This document shows, piece by piece, positions 33,255 to 43,099 of a DNA stretch of 64,000 bases (positions within the stretch are counted from its first letter, which is position 1; each line of letters starts with the position of its first letter). A program made the position numbers and the translations under genes. Origin of the DNA: Symbiodinium natans (lineage: Eukaryota > Sar > Dinophyceae > Suessiales > Symbiodiniaceae). The DNA lies in NCBI GenBank assembly GCA_905221605.1, contig CAJNDS010000227.1, forward strand, positions 28,501 through 92,500, read 5' to 3'. A model generated the notes under the pieces. The model did no database searches, was not told the origin of the DNA, and saw only the letters and a program-made list of their open reading frames with translations.

Positions 33255-34736
33255 TCACAAGAACCCAAAGAGCTGCATGGCAGAAGCTGCCTTGCTCTTG
33301 GCCTCCTCATCAGAGTTGGGATCCTGCTGCATAAGAGCTGTCGCCGTGCCCGATCGCCAGAATCCAAGCGCGCGCCTCTCCACGCAGTCGTCGCTGCAGT
33401 CTCTTCTCGGCTTGCTTGAGCCGCTCTTTTTCCTCAGCAGTGATCAGATTACCAATTCGCTGGACGCACGGCCTCTGCGACAGGTCTGCTCTGCTTTCTG
33501 TGCTGTCGTGCTACATACCTCTGAGGTCCAGTCCGGCACAAAGGATGCTGAGGTCGGAGCTCCCCGCCTTCAGCAAAGCTGTGCTTTTGAGAATACCCGA
33601 GCATGATCACGAGCGTAAGGCGGCCGCTCCCGAGCTGTCTTGCCTCCAGAACAGAGGGAGTGAGACAGAGAGAGGGCGCGAGAGAAAGCGCCAGAGAGAA
33701 AGAGAGCGAGAGTGAGACGAGAGCGAGAGCGAGAGTCAGCGAGAGCGAGGGCGAGAGAGAGAGAGCGAGAGAGAGAGAGAGAGCGAGAGCGAGAGCGAGA
33801 GCGAGAGCGAGAGCGAGAGCGAGAGCGAGAGCGAGAGAGGAAATTTACCCTCTTCGGGTTCATGCAGCCCTAGACTTCCAGGAGGAAAAGGGGTACAAGC
33901 AACGGAAAAGCCACTGAAACAAGGATCTTGTCTTGAGCCACTCTAGACCCAAGCCTCAAAGCTAAGGTTCAGCAAAAACTGCCACAGTCCTCTAGCTATT
34001 GTAGCCATCCTGAGTGAAGGGTTAGTAGCTAAGAGACTCAGATCATTTCACATAGCGGAAGCACGGTCATCCTCAAGATTGAGGGCTCCAAAGCAGAAGC
34101 CCATGCCACCTTGGACAGCGTTGTACAGCTCCCCATACAGGGCACGCGTCGTGGATTGCGCCTGCCTGCCGAATGTTAAGCAAACGAGCGCATGTTTCGC
34201 GTTTGCACAGACTCGGCAATCTTTAGGAGCGCATGATGACGCGGCAGGCCACCCCTGTGCGAACGCTGTGGAACTTTGACGGCCTCTTGAGCTTGGCATC
34301 ATCACCCACTGTATGGTCCTGAAAGCGGCTACGAAGCAAAAGACACCACATGAGATTGAAGGGCTTTGCGATCCGTCCTGAATGGCTCTACGCATCTCAG
34401 TGACGCCCACTTCCGTCGCCTGTACTCTCTCAGGAGCGCTTGAATTCAGGTTCTCTGTGGAAATGTAAAGAGCTCACGAGGTGAGCGGGCCACTGCGGCT
34501 TACAAGCAAGTTCAACTAAACAAACGTCGTAGCTGTATTCTGAACGAACAATTCTGTTCTGGCACACGAGACTTCATAAAAATACTTAGTTGGCCTCAAA
34601 GCCCCATCGCTCCAGCACAGGCTTCTGCACCGGCAGAGCCACCTCAAGTAGATCGTCATGCCATGCTCAAGGTTGCAGACAGGACAGGACTTGCCTTGTT
34701 CAGGTAGCGAACAAACTCGTCTTGGTCATTCACATC
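33255..34736 (-). CDS. Helical protein with C10-like stretch, 3' part of gene
   Basis: Exons recovered from the 5' side: 34736-34695 (DVNDQDEFVRYLNK), 34642-34595 (VALPVQKPVLERWGFE), 34419-34378 (ATEVGVTEMRRAIQ) and 34318 to about 34260 (DHTVGDDAKLKRPSKFHSVR). A weaker exon lies near 34104-34160 (ALYGELYNAVQ). Then come 33567-33519 (RGAPTSASFVPDWTSE), 33474-33376 (a charged helix with TAEEKERLKQAEKRLQRRLR) and 33323-33255 (DPNSDEEAKSKAASAMQLFG, stop TGA). The resolved junctions preserve frame. The first three exons resemble the protein C10 domain (PxQ..V.E..GFE.....GV..........D), which has no known enzymatic role. Whether the 33.3-33.6 kb exons belong to the same gene is inferred from strand and spacing. 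Introns are as short as 44 and 52 bases. The 5' end was not found. Confidence 0.6.
33650..33840. repeat. GAGAGC / GAGAGA hexamer repeat
   Basis: Purine-only tract of (GAGAGC)n and (GAGAGA)n, most regular at 33770-33838. It falls within a probable intron of the preceding gene. Confidence 0.95.
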
Positions 34737-37700
34737 CTGAGGCCAGAACTGTAGCGTGGTGAAAACCCCTTGGACACATCGTGAAAACCCATTTGACACG
34801 TCGTTGCTGTAAGACCACAGCCCGAGCAAGCTTCCGCACCTGGCTGGTTGGCAGCATGCTTCGGATATCTTCAGATGTCCTTCAGAAGTAGACCCCTACG
34901 ACCACACCAAGCTTGTGCAGCTTGGGTAAGGCAATGGACACAGTGGCCCAACTGATACCACCTGGTACCACCTGGCCAGGCCACACCGGTGGCCGGTCCA
35001 CAGCGGGGAGCCGATATTTGCTTCGCCCACCCAGACTGCCCGGACCCATCCCGCATGGGCACTCTGGCATTCCATCATATTTGTTGCACTCATTGCGCTT
35101 GGCAGGCTCAACCAGTCGAATGTCAGCAGATATTGCCTTTTGATCTTGGTTCAGACTGTGCATCCTACAGCTACAGGCCTTACCAAACACCTTCTTCGGC
35201 ACATCTCAGTAGTTGGTTCGTTTGGCAGAACTCTGCCAACACGACTCCCCAACCAGGGCGTGCAACATCACACGGAATGACAACATCCTGCAGGTATTTG
35301 CAGATTGCGGTTCCAAGATGGGCAAGCAGTACAGCAAGCATAGTTCTCTTGATCCATGAAAAAAGTGCGCGCGAGCGCGCGTGCAAAAAGAGCCCCCCGC
35401 CGCCCATCCTCCCACCCGTTTCTCACAAGCGCAGGTTTTGCTCACGCATCGATGCGCATCCTCGCGCATCCTCACGCATGTCGCTCCAATCACGCTGGGG
35501 CAGCCTGCTCTCGGAAGCTGGGCTCGGAGTAGGCAAGCTCAAGCTCCTCTCAAGCGATTCTTGAGATGCTCGAGCATTCGTGCGACACTAAAACTGAAAA
35601 GCCATCATCGACTCATGGAGTTTAATGTCCTTGAGGAGCTCCTCAGTGCCATCATGCGTGAGCCTGAGCACATGTGGCGCATGCAGCACCTCTCACAACG
35701 ACTCACGGAGAAGTAACATGGTACCCGCTTTTGCTCAAAACCTCTACAAAGTCATGTTTGGAACCACGAAATGTTTGAGGGGTCTACAGTCAAACTTTCT
35801 GTCGAAAGAATACTTCCTGACCAGCTTCGCCTGCGGAGGTGGGGGGGACACAAGAAGGGCATTACTAGGCATTACATAAGTTACTTCCAACGCTACCTCC
35901 AAGCGGCTGGCAACAACGACAAGCTTAGAGCACTGACACGATCAATTTTGCAGTGATCTCTGCCAGGTTGCGGCTGATTGTGAGTTTTGGCAGGTGCTTT
36001 GGGGCTTGGTGGAGGCAGGCTGTCCAACAATCGAGAAACGGGTGATGTTTTCTTTGTCTGATCGACTGCGAAATGCATTCAGCATACTTCAATGCAATCA
36101 GTGCAGGCACATGTGGACGACTATGGGCATTCAGGGCATTCATTGTCCATTCTTCGTTTCCACTGCGAACTAGACGATTCTACACCGGACACGCGTCGCC
36201 TACGAACAAGTGCCCCGGCGAGAACTGAGTCTCAGGCAGCACAGGAGCATGCTTGTTGAACGTTGTCTAAGTCCGGAAGGATTAGAATGGGTCGTACATA
36301 GAAGGTTACAGTATCTGTAGTTGTGACGGAACGCAACAGGGAGACTCACCACATCTGTTTAGACGCCTAGAAGTGGCTCGCTTCGGAGGATTGATTCTTG
36401 GTTACGCTGGGCAAGTTCTGCACTGAAGCTCCTACGACCTTTCCATTGTGGGATTCAAGGTGGTCCAGCCAAGTCGAGGCTTCCAGTCGGCAGGCAAGAT
36501 AACTTGAGGCGATGTGGGTCAATGTGGCTCGGGAGTTGTGGCTTCGGCTGGTTGGGCTCGATGTGTGCCAACGTGTGAATGCCACATGCGCAGGTAATCC
36601 GAGACTGCCGCCGCTTCCTTGTCGCATCGTCCACGACCGCATTTGCAGCAGGGCCCAGGACATCCGGGGAATCTGTCAAGGCCTGGCTCACGCATCTCAG
36701 GAACACATTCTGGGAGTGTACCATGTGCGTGTACATGGGCTGTAACTATAGAGTACATTGGAAAGGAATACAAAGGACGCATGCCAGGAAGGTCTGTACC
36801 ATCCTCAGGGTTCATCGTGCATGCCGCATGGTCCTCCCCACTGTCCCCTTTCCGGGTCTTCCAGGGCGTGTTGCGCCTACCGCCTATCGCACACATGCAC
36901 CGCAACAGCAAGCCGGGACACAGTGGGATCAAAGCAAAGCCAGGCCTGTTGAGGCTTCATCGGGGAAGGTGCAACAGAGCGCTCCTGCGCCACTGCCACT
37001 AAAGGTTTCGCTGACACACTAGCAACGCACTAACGACATGCCGGAAGCCCGATAACACGACCTTTGGAACGGGCTCCTCACTGAACAGACCCTTCTGCAA
37101 TCCCAACTTCAGCATCCGCTGCTGAGATGCCTCTCAGTGTTGCAAAAGGTAGCAGGGCACCTGCAGCCTGAAGTGCCCTCAGAACAGACTTAACCGACAT
37201 GCTGAGTGCAACGAGACAAAAGCACTTCACTGTTCACTGGAGGTTTTCCATCAGGCCGCTGCGTGTTGACCTCGTTTGGCGTCTGACTCTGAAATGAAAC
37301 CAGCGCATCTTGCGCCGATCGAATTTCCACCGGAAGCCCTTCAGGCAACGCACAGCAATGCTTCCGATTTCGGAGACACAGCTGTTCCGGTGTCTAGCCA
37401 GAGACATTAGCATGTGCGACCTACTTGCAAAGAGCATGCTGATGCTGCTCACTCCGCACTAACTCAACACTCATTGCCAGTCTGCTGCGGCGGTGCATTC
37501 GTCAAGTGAGTCATGTTTCCACATAGCTATTCTCTTTATGCAGCGGTGTTCTTCGTTGTTGCGCCAACTATTGTTCACGCGTCACCGTGCAGAAAGGCTG
37601 AGGCAACCAATGGCCTGCAAACGAGCTCTCTCCTTCTGGCGCTGCCTCTCGCCCGACTTGTCAATGTCCCGGCCCCAAACCTGAGGTCGCACATGTTGGC

Positions 37701-37975
37701 TACAGAAGATGATGTCACAAGGCACGCTGTACCTGTACAGATTCAACACCCTACAGTTGCTGCTAAGAAACAATCTCGTCGACCTAAGCTGGCTGGCAAA
37801 GGCAACTTCATTCAGCACGTTAGGAACAAATTCTGCTGCAACTAGATCTCCGCGAAATGCTGGTGGAATCTTTCTTGGTTTCGAGAAGGACCCCTCTCTG
37901 CTTCCTTCAATCTTACGACAAGAGTAGGAATTTTATCGGGATGATGAGGTCTGAAAATATATGCAACTAAATCCA
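34737..37975. other. No confident gene; scattered protein-like minus-strand stretches
   Basis: Candidate exon-like peptides on the minus strand include SEDIRSMLPTSQVRKLARAV (near 34850, probably upstream exon of the C10-like gene), RNECNKYDGMPECPCGMG (near 35060-35110) and LAHLGTAICKYLQDVVIPCD (near 35270-35340). None could be joined or named. 36.4-37.9 kb shows only short frames. No RNA gene was recognised. Confidence 0.35.
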
Positions 37976-37977
37976 TA

Positions 37978-38266
37978 TGGGAGGGGAGGGGGGAGGGGAG
38001 GGGAGGGGGAGGGGAGGGGGGAGGGGGAGGGGGGGGGGGAGGGGGAGGGGAGGGGAGGGGGGAGGGGGGGGGAGGGGGAGGGGGGGGGAGGGGAGGGGGG
38101 AGGGGAGGAGGGGGGGGAGGGGGGAGGGGAGGGGGAGGGGAGGGGGGAGGGGAGGGGGGGGGGAGGGGAGGGGGGAGGGGAGGGGGGAGGGGAGGGGTTT
38201 TCTTCATCTTCCGCTTGCGACTAGGTGCCCAGGGGAGGGGGGAGGGGAGAGGGGGGGGGGAGCGGG
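37978..38266. repeat. (GGGGA)n-like purine tract
   Basis: Nearly 290 bases of GGGGAGGGGGGAGGGG units on the plus strand, interrupted only by a 36-base block at 38198-38233. G-runs of four or more at every step make it a strong candidate for stacked G-quadruplexes. Confidence 0.97.
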
Positions 38267-38391
38267 GCCCGTCTGCATGAGCTCCTGGCGGTCGGTCTCT
38301 AGCCTGGTGGCTCGTAGTAAGGGCTTGTGCTTCTGTCGGCAGCTGTTCTCTTGTGGGTTTTCTTCATCTTCCGCTTGCGACTAGGTGCCCA
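38198..38391. repeat. 36-base direct duplication flanking the purine tract end
   Basis: The block starting GGGTTTTCTTCATCTTCCGC and ending CTAGGTGCCCA occurs exactly at about 38198-38233 and again at about 38356-38391, in the same orientation, 158 bases apart. It looks like a duplication by slippage or insertion repair at the G-rich tract. Confidence 0.9.
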
Positions 38392-38416
38392 ATGTGAGCA
38401 TAGTTTCCCCAACAGG

Positions 38417-38905
38417 TCTCCCTCTCTCTCTCTCTCTCTCTCCACACGTTTTTTTTTTTAATCTCTCTCTCTCTCTCTGTTTATCTCTTTTTCTATTTCT
38501 TTCGTTCGTTCTTTCGTTCTTTCGTTCTTTCACGGGGCTTGAAGGCGAACCCCCCGCACCGTCCGGACGTCCCTCGTTTGGGGTGTTGAGTTTTTTTTTT
38601 CTCTTCTTCTTCTTCTTCTTCTTCTTCTTCTTCTTCTTCTTCTTCTTCTTCTTCTTCTTCTTCTGCCGGGCTTGAGGAGCAGGGAAGTTTACCCTACTCC
38701 CCGCGCACTGGGCGCGCCCTTGTGACGCGAAATCGAGTCGGCGTGACACAGAAAACACGGAGCAACGTTGGCTTAACTTTCCACGAGAGAGGCTCCCCCC
38801 CCCCCCCAATTAAAGGTTACAAAAACCTGTAAGATACGACAGTAGGATGTTCCAACTTTTTTTTTTCTCTCTCTCTCTCTCTCTCCCTCTCTCGCTCGCT
38901 CGCTC
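38417..38905. repeat. Pyrimidine simple repeats (TC, TTCGT, TTC)
   Basis: Successive tracts: (TC)n at 38417-38480, (TTCTTTCG)n at about 38495-38532, (TTC)n at 38600-38662, a C-run at 38796-38808 and (CT)n at 38867-38905. The bases between are unremarkable. Confidence 0.95.
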
Positions 38906-38989
38906 TCCCTTCCTGCTATACGGGCCTGCGACATCCCACAACCAGGAACAGATTGTCGACCTTCAGCTCGTTCCGGCACGCCGATGTAC

Positions 38990-39776
38990 TTACGCCCAGC
39001 GGCGCCTGCGAGACTCTGCATCTTCAAAGCATGTGGCTTTAAGTATACCACACCATGCTACGTCCATGTGTCTCGCGGAGTTTCGCACAGACTGTGCGTG
39101 TGTGTCTGTCAGGCCGAAGCCGATAAGTTGAGTCTGCCAAGAGCCTCTCCAGTTTGCAGACTCGAGCGGTGCATCGGACTTGGCGGTAGTCTCATGACCA
39201 AATGCCACCTTATCCACTGTGCTAACCTTAGCATCGAGAACGTCAGAGCCCTTGCTGGGTCCACTTGCGACAGCAATCTTGGATAAACATGCCAGGACAC
39301 GTGAGCCATGTTGCTGTGGCGCAAGCCTCCATCTCTGTCCGGGTGCCCGATGTACCGGCGCCCTGCTGCACCTGCTCTCGTCTCATGCTCTCAGCAAGCT
39401 CCGTAATCCGAAGTGTACGAACTTCCGTCTCAACTGCATCGGCCTTGAAACTGCGTGGACTGCAGGTGGTCTCGGATGCGTTCCGTAGAGCTCCCGAGCT
39501 CGTGGCCGAAGATAATCTGCCGAAAAGGCCGAAACGCACAAAACTCGAGCATTTCTTACATGACGAATCGTTCACGAATCGGCTGCCACCATCTTCTACA
39601 GGTCTGTTCCTGGCCTTGTCGACCTGCGAAAGCGTGGTGGTCAAGTCTGGCTTCAGCCCCTCCATCCGATCGACGTGACCAAGACTGTGAGCACCCGCCG
39701 CATCCTTCGTCTTCTGACAGAAGACAAAGACGTGGGATAGTACGGATGAAGCCACAGACATGCTGGGAAGACGCAC
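38990..39776 (-). CDS. Unidentified gene segment with coiled-coil-like exon
   Basis: The minus strand is open 39776-39243 (177 codons). It contains MEGLKPDLTTTLSQVDKARN near 39620-39680, then a probable intron, then KADAVETEVRTLRITELAES with MRREQ near 39370-39450, a heptad-like charged helix. To its right in transcription order, 39290-39130 reads KGSDVLDAKVSTVDKVAFGH with ETTAKSDAP. Exon joins were not resolved. The repeated VDK element is treated in the findings. Function unknown. Confidence 0.4.
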
Positions 39777-40122
39777 TGAGCTATAGTAACTATAGTACTA
39801 CCTGCGACATCCTGACATAACGCGTGATGTGAGGTAGCCTAATCATATTGCTTCACTCATGCCAGTCGTGGGTGCGTCCTTGAAGGCTTCCAACTGTAGG
39901 TGCTCCTTGAGTCTGTCCTCAATTTCATATGCTTGAATGCCTTCATGTACTACGAAAGCGAAGAGTGATGTACATGAAAAGCATTGAAAAACCGCATGTG
40001 CAAACCGACCTGGGCTTCAGCCAAGCCATGCCAAGCCAAGCAGCATCGGAGTTGCCCAGCTCGCGGCCTGGGTGACAGCACAACTGACCAGGACAAGGAG
40101 CTACAAAATGCTACAAGCATCC

Positions 40123-40387
40123 TCAGCTAGGAGCACGGCCCAGGACAACCTTGTCCACCCTGGACACTGCCTTCGCAGGATTGGCCTTGACACCCTCCTG
40201 GCGCGCCACATGACCAGTATACCTCAGCACACAATGCCAAGTCACGAGCACCATGTTGTTTGGGAAATCGAAGGCTGCAGAGCCACCTTCGACCAGCTGC
40301 GCCCTCAAAGACGGGCTCGTCAGCATACTCTGCAACCCGAATGTCCGAGCAGTCCATGTCACGGCCAAAGACTACCTTGCAAAACAT
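40123..40387 (-). CDS. Unidentified exons with VDK / GRDMD motifs
   Basis: The minus strand near 40377-40310 reads KVVFGRDMDCSDIRVAEYAD followed by EPVFEG. Near 40190-40133 another frame reads NPAKAVSRVDKVVLGRAPS. Both look coding and share a K-V-V-[FL]-G-R core. They are probably upstream exons of the gene at 38990-39776. No family is recognised. Confidence 0.35.
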
Positions 40388-40655
40388 GTTGCGATTTGCT
40401 ATTCGGCATCAGCGTCGACTGGCTAAACATTTCCAACAGAAGTTGTGGGGCCTCGTCCACTTGAGAAGCATGGCCTGTCACTCTGGTGCGCAGGCCCTCT
40501 TTATGCGGCGTGGCTCCCAGTCGTCTCTTGCCAGCAGCACCAAGGTGTTCGGCGACGTCTGGGAGTGCACGTAACAGCATGTGACCGATCAAGATATGCG
40601 ATGTGAAACAACCGATTGAACCAACTGCAATATCATATAAGTTGCTGCACAGGCA

Positions 40656-41465
40656 TCACACAGGGCTGAGGCCCTTACCGAAATGGTTCGCCTCACGCTG
40701 CGGAGAACCACCCTCACGGCCCGGAAGCAGTCCAGCCGTTTCGCACAGGTCTGCTGCAGCTGGATAAACCTTCAGTCCCTGCTGGCGTGGCATGCTGCCC
40801 ATGTATTGCTTGCCGGCGGCAAGCTCTCTGGATTTTCTCATCGACTGGGGGGCGACTTGCTGGGGCTTCCTTCGTCTTTCAGACGTGCCCGACCCAAGGA
40901 CCCTACCCCTCTCAAGGCCGTCTGCGTCGTTGACTTGGGAGGGCTTTGGCGCCAAATCTCCCACGACAGAGGTTCGATGCCCTGCAGCCCCTGCAAACGC
41001 TTCCCGAAGCTGCTTGGCGATGTGACGGCTTCGGGCATTGACGTTCTCGTTCGGCACGCCGAAGACTGCTGGACCTCCAACGAGCGCACCGTTGCTTCTC
41101 GCGTAATTGGTGGAGATGTCTCTTTGCCGCAGCCACCAGGAATGACGGGCACCAGCCGCGTTGTCATGGAACTGTCGATGCACGCTTTCATAGTCCCTGG
41201 AAGCTCCAGCCAGTGGACAGGCCCTTGGATCCCTTGGCTCCCGAGCAGAAAGAGCACCAGAAACGCGTGAGCTGATCCCCGTCATGCGGCTTGAACTGGA
41301 GCTGGCAGCATCGGAGCAAGGCTTCCAAGCCCTGGGAACCAGTGTGTTTTGAGCATCACTGGGACGGAGCTCCATCACATGTCGGGCAGGGGCGGAGAAT
41401 ATATGGCTCACGAGTTTGGTCTCCCACCTGCTATCCACTGCTGTGCTCATTGGACTCATGAGCAT
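40656..41465 (-). CDS. Unidentified 269-codon frame
   Basis: Longest unexplained minus-strand frame in this part. The translation is hydrophilic (Arg, Ser, Ala, Gly rich) with no membrane segment or known motif; near the middle it reads GALVGGPAVFGVPNENVNAR. The plus strand is also open for 196 codons here, so a chance origin cannot be excluded. The minus-strand frame is favoured by agreement with neighbouring gene direction. Confidence 0.3.
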   Translation of the reverse strand: MLMSPMSTAVDSRWETKLVSHIFSAPARHVMELRPSDAQNTLVPRAWKPCSDAASSSSSRMTGISSRVSGALSAREPRDPRACPLAGASRDYESVHRQFHDNAAGARHSWWLRQRDISTNYARSNGALVGGPAVFGVPNENVNARSRHIAKQLREAFAGAAGHRTSVVGDLAPKPSQVNDADGLERGRVLGSGTSERRRKPQQVAPQSMRKSRELAAGKQYMGSMPRQQGLKVYPAAADLCETAGLLPGREGGSPQREANHFGKGLSPV

Positions 41466-41986
41466 GCCCGCATTATCTCACGTTGGCTGCTAGCCACTTG
41501 CTGTCACTTGCACTAAGGTTCATGAAAGATTTCCTGCATTTGCACATGCTGACCAAACTTGATGTGACATCAGCAACGCATGGGATGTTAAAGTCATGCA
41601 AGCTCTCCCTAATGCCGACATTTGCAGTCCATAGGTCTGCATGCCTCATCTCTGCTCAGAAGTGCTTGCACCTGACGGACGTCCAACGCACAGTTGAGTC
41701 GGAGTGATGGCAGATATCATCAAGGTGATGTGTTGGCGGCAGGTGACACATGTCAATGCACCTTCTCCCGCTTGGCAGATGTCTCCCGTTCCAGGCGGTC
41801 TCTGTCAGGGCCTTGCATTCTGGGTTTTAATGGACAAGGGCAAGGACATCTGCAATCCTTGAGGCACACACGCCCCACTGCGATGCTGTCTATCATCTTC
41901 AGACCTGAAGTGGTCGAGTCCGAGAAGGAAGATCTGAATCTGCTGCTTCAGTGCATGCAACTGCACGCTTCATGACCCGCACAAGA

Positions 41987-42692
41987 TCACCCCAGCACAG
42001 CTGGTTGGCCAAGCCCCTCAAGCAACCCTCGAAAATTCTCCACCATCCTTCTGAATGATGCTTCATCTGCAGACTCAAGTCTTTCAAGAGCCCAGCATCT
42101 CTCCACTTCCTGCAGTCGGCCCAAACCTGTCGGCTGCTTATTCTGAAATATCTTCTGAACAGCAGGGACAGGCGGTGCATGGAACATCCGCCTTCCAATG
42201 CGCAAGCTTTCCTGAACCAGGCTTTGTGGTCCTGGCGCAGTAACAGCCGCATTTCGGAGCTTGTGGCGAACATCTTTTAAGCCTCCCCGTTTACCAAGAC
42301 ATCTCACATCCGGCTTCCGGGCCCAACCCTGTCAGAAACTCTCCACCTGTCCGGAAGTGGGGGGTGGGTCGAAGGTCAAGTTTGTTTACCGGAGGGCTGG
42401 GGCGGAGGGGGAGAAAGGGCCCAAACTCTCTCTTTCCCAAACCTGCGCCTTCCCGTGTTCCAAATTCTTTCGGCCCCGTTTGATGTTCCAATCTAAGGGG
42501 GATTAGATGGGAAGCCATGTCGAAAGCTTGCCTGGTCATCCGTCTTCAGCACATCCTCCGCGGATTCAAGCGCCTGCCCATAATTCTGGGCTGTGCTCCT
42601 GAACTCCTGAAGGGCATCGGACAACCTGCCTCCTGCCAGCAATGCAGCTTAAGCGCCGCCAGGGCCCTGTTCTTCAAGAGTGCCACTCGCAC
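41987..42692 (-). CDS. TPR-repeat protein, C-terminal exons
   Basis: Tetratricopeptide repeats form helix-turn-helix scaffolds for protein binding. Exons: 42692-42630 (LLKNRALAALKLHCWQE), 42573-42538 (ALESAEDVLKTD), 42231-42192 (DHKAWFRKACALE) and 42126-41987 (GLGRLQEVERCWALERLES with ADEASFRRMVENFR, then TGA at 41987). Joined, they give TPR spacing: N-R-A-L-A..L-K-L..W-Q-E-A-L..A..V-L-K-x-D, then K-A-W-F-R-K-A.A-L-E-G-L-G. Donors are GC, GA and GC, all with AG acceptors. Upstream TPR exons must lie above 42700 but were not found. The last exon may splice on instead of stopping. It could be a co-chaperone; nothing in view proves it. Confidence 0.72.
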
Positions 42693-43099
42693 CTGGCTTT
42701 GTGCAGGCCTATACTGCATCCGCATGGCGGTCTAACCTCCGCCAATGCACTTCGCAAGTTACCAAAGCATCCACGGGCACATGCGAGCACGGCTCATTGG
42801 CACCTCCGAGAAGAACTTCTGCTCAGAAGCATGCGTGTCAGGCACGCGGATCCTGCGCCACTGTGTCTGCATGCCATGAGAAGTGACACCCATGTGCAAC
42901 CACTGCCTCCCGGTGTCAAAGGCCCTCAGGGTTTCGGGTTGAAGCTGGAATTACTGGTTTCGAAGGTTGGAAGCATCACAACAGCCCCCAAGCGCCTTCG
43001 GCCACAAAAAGTGTGCAGCCTTTCATGTGATGTTCATCCCCCTCCCCTCGGAAGGGCTCGGGTTGCGAAACCGCATTGCGTTGGCCTGCTTCTGCAACT

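Noticed and set aside
40683-41270. Plus-strand 195-codon frame
   Set aside because: Overlaps a longer minus-strand frame that agrees with the direction of all confirmed genes; neither has a motif, so only the minus frame is listed, at low confidence.
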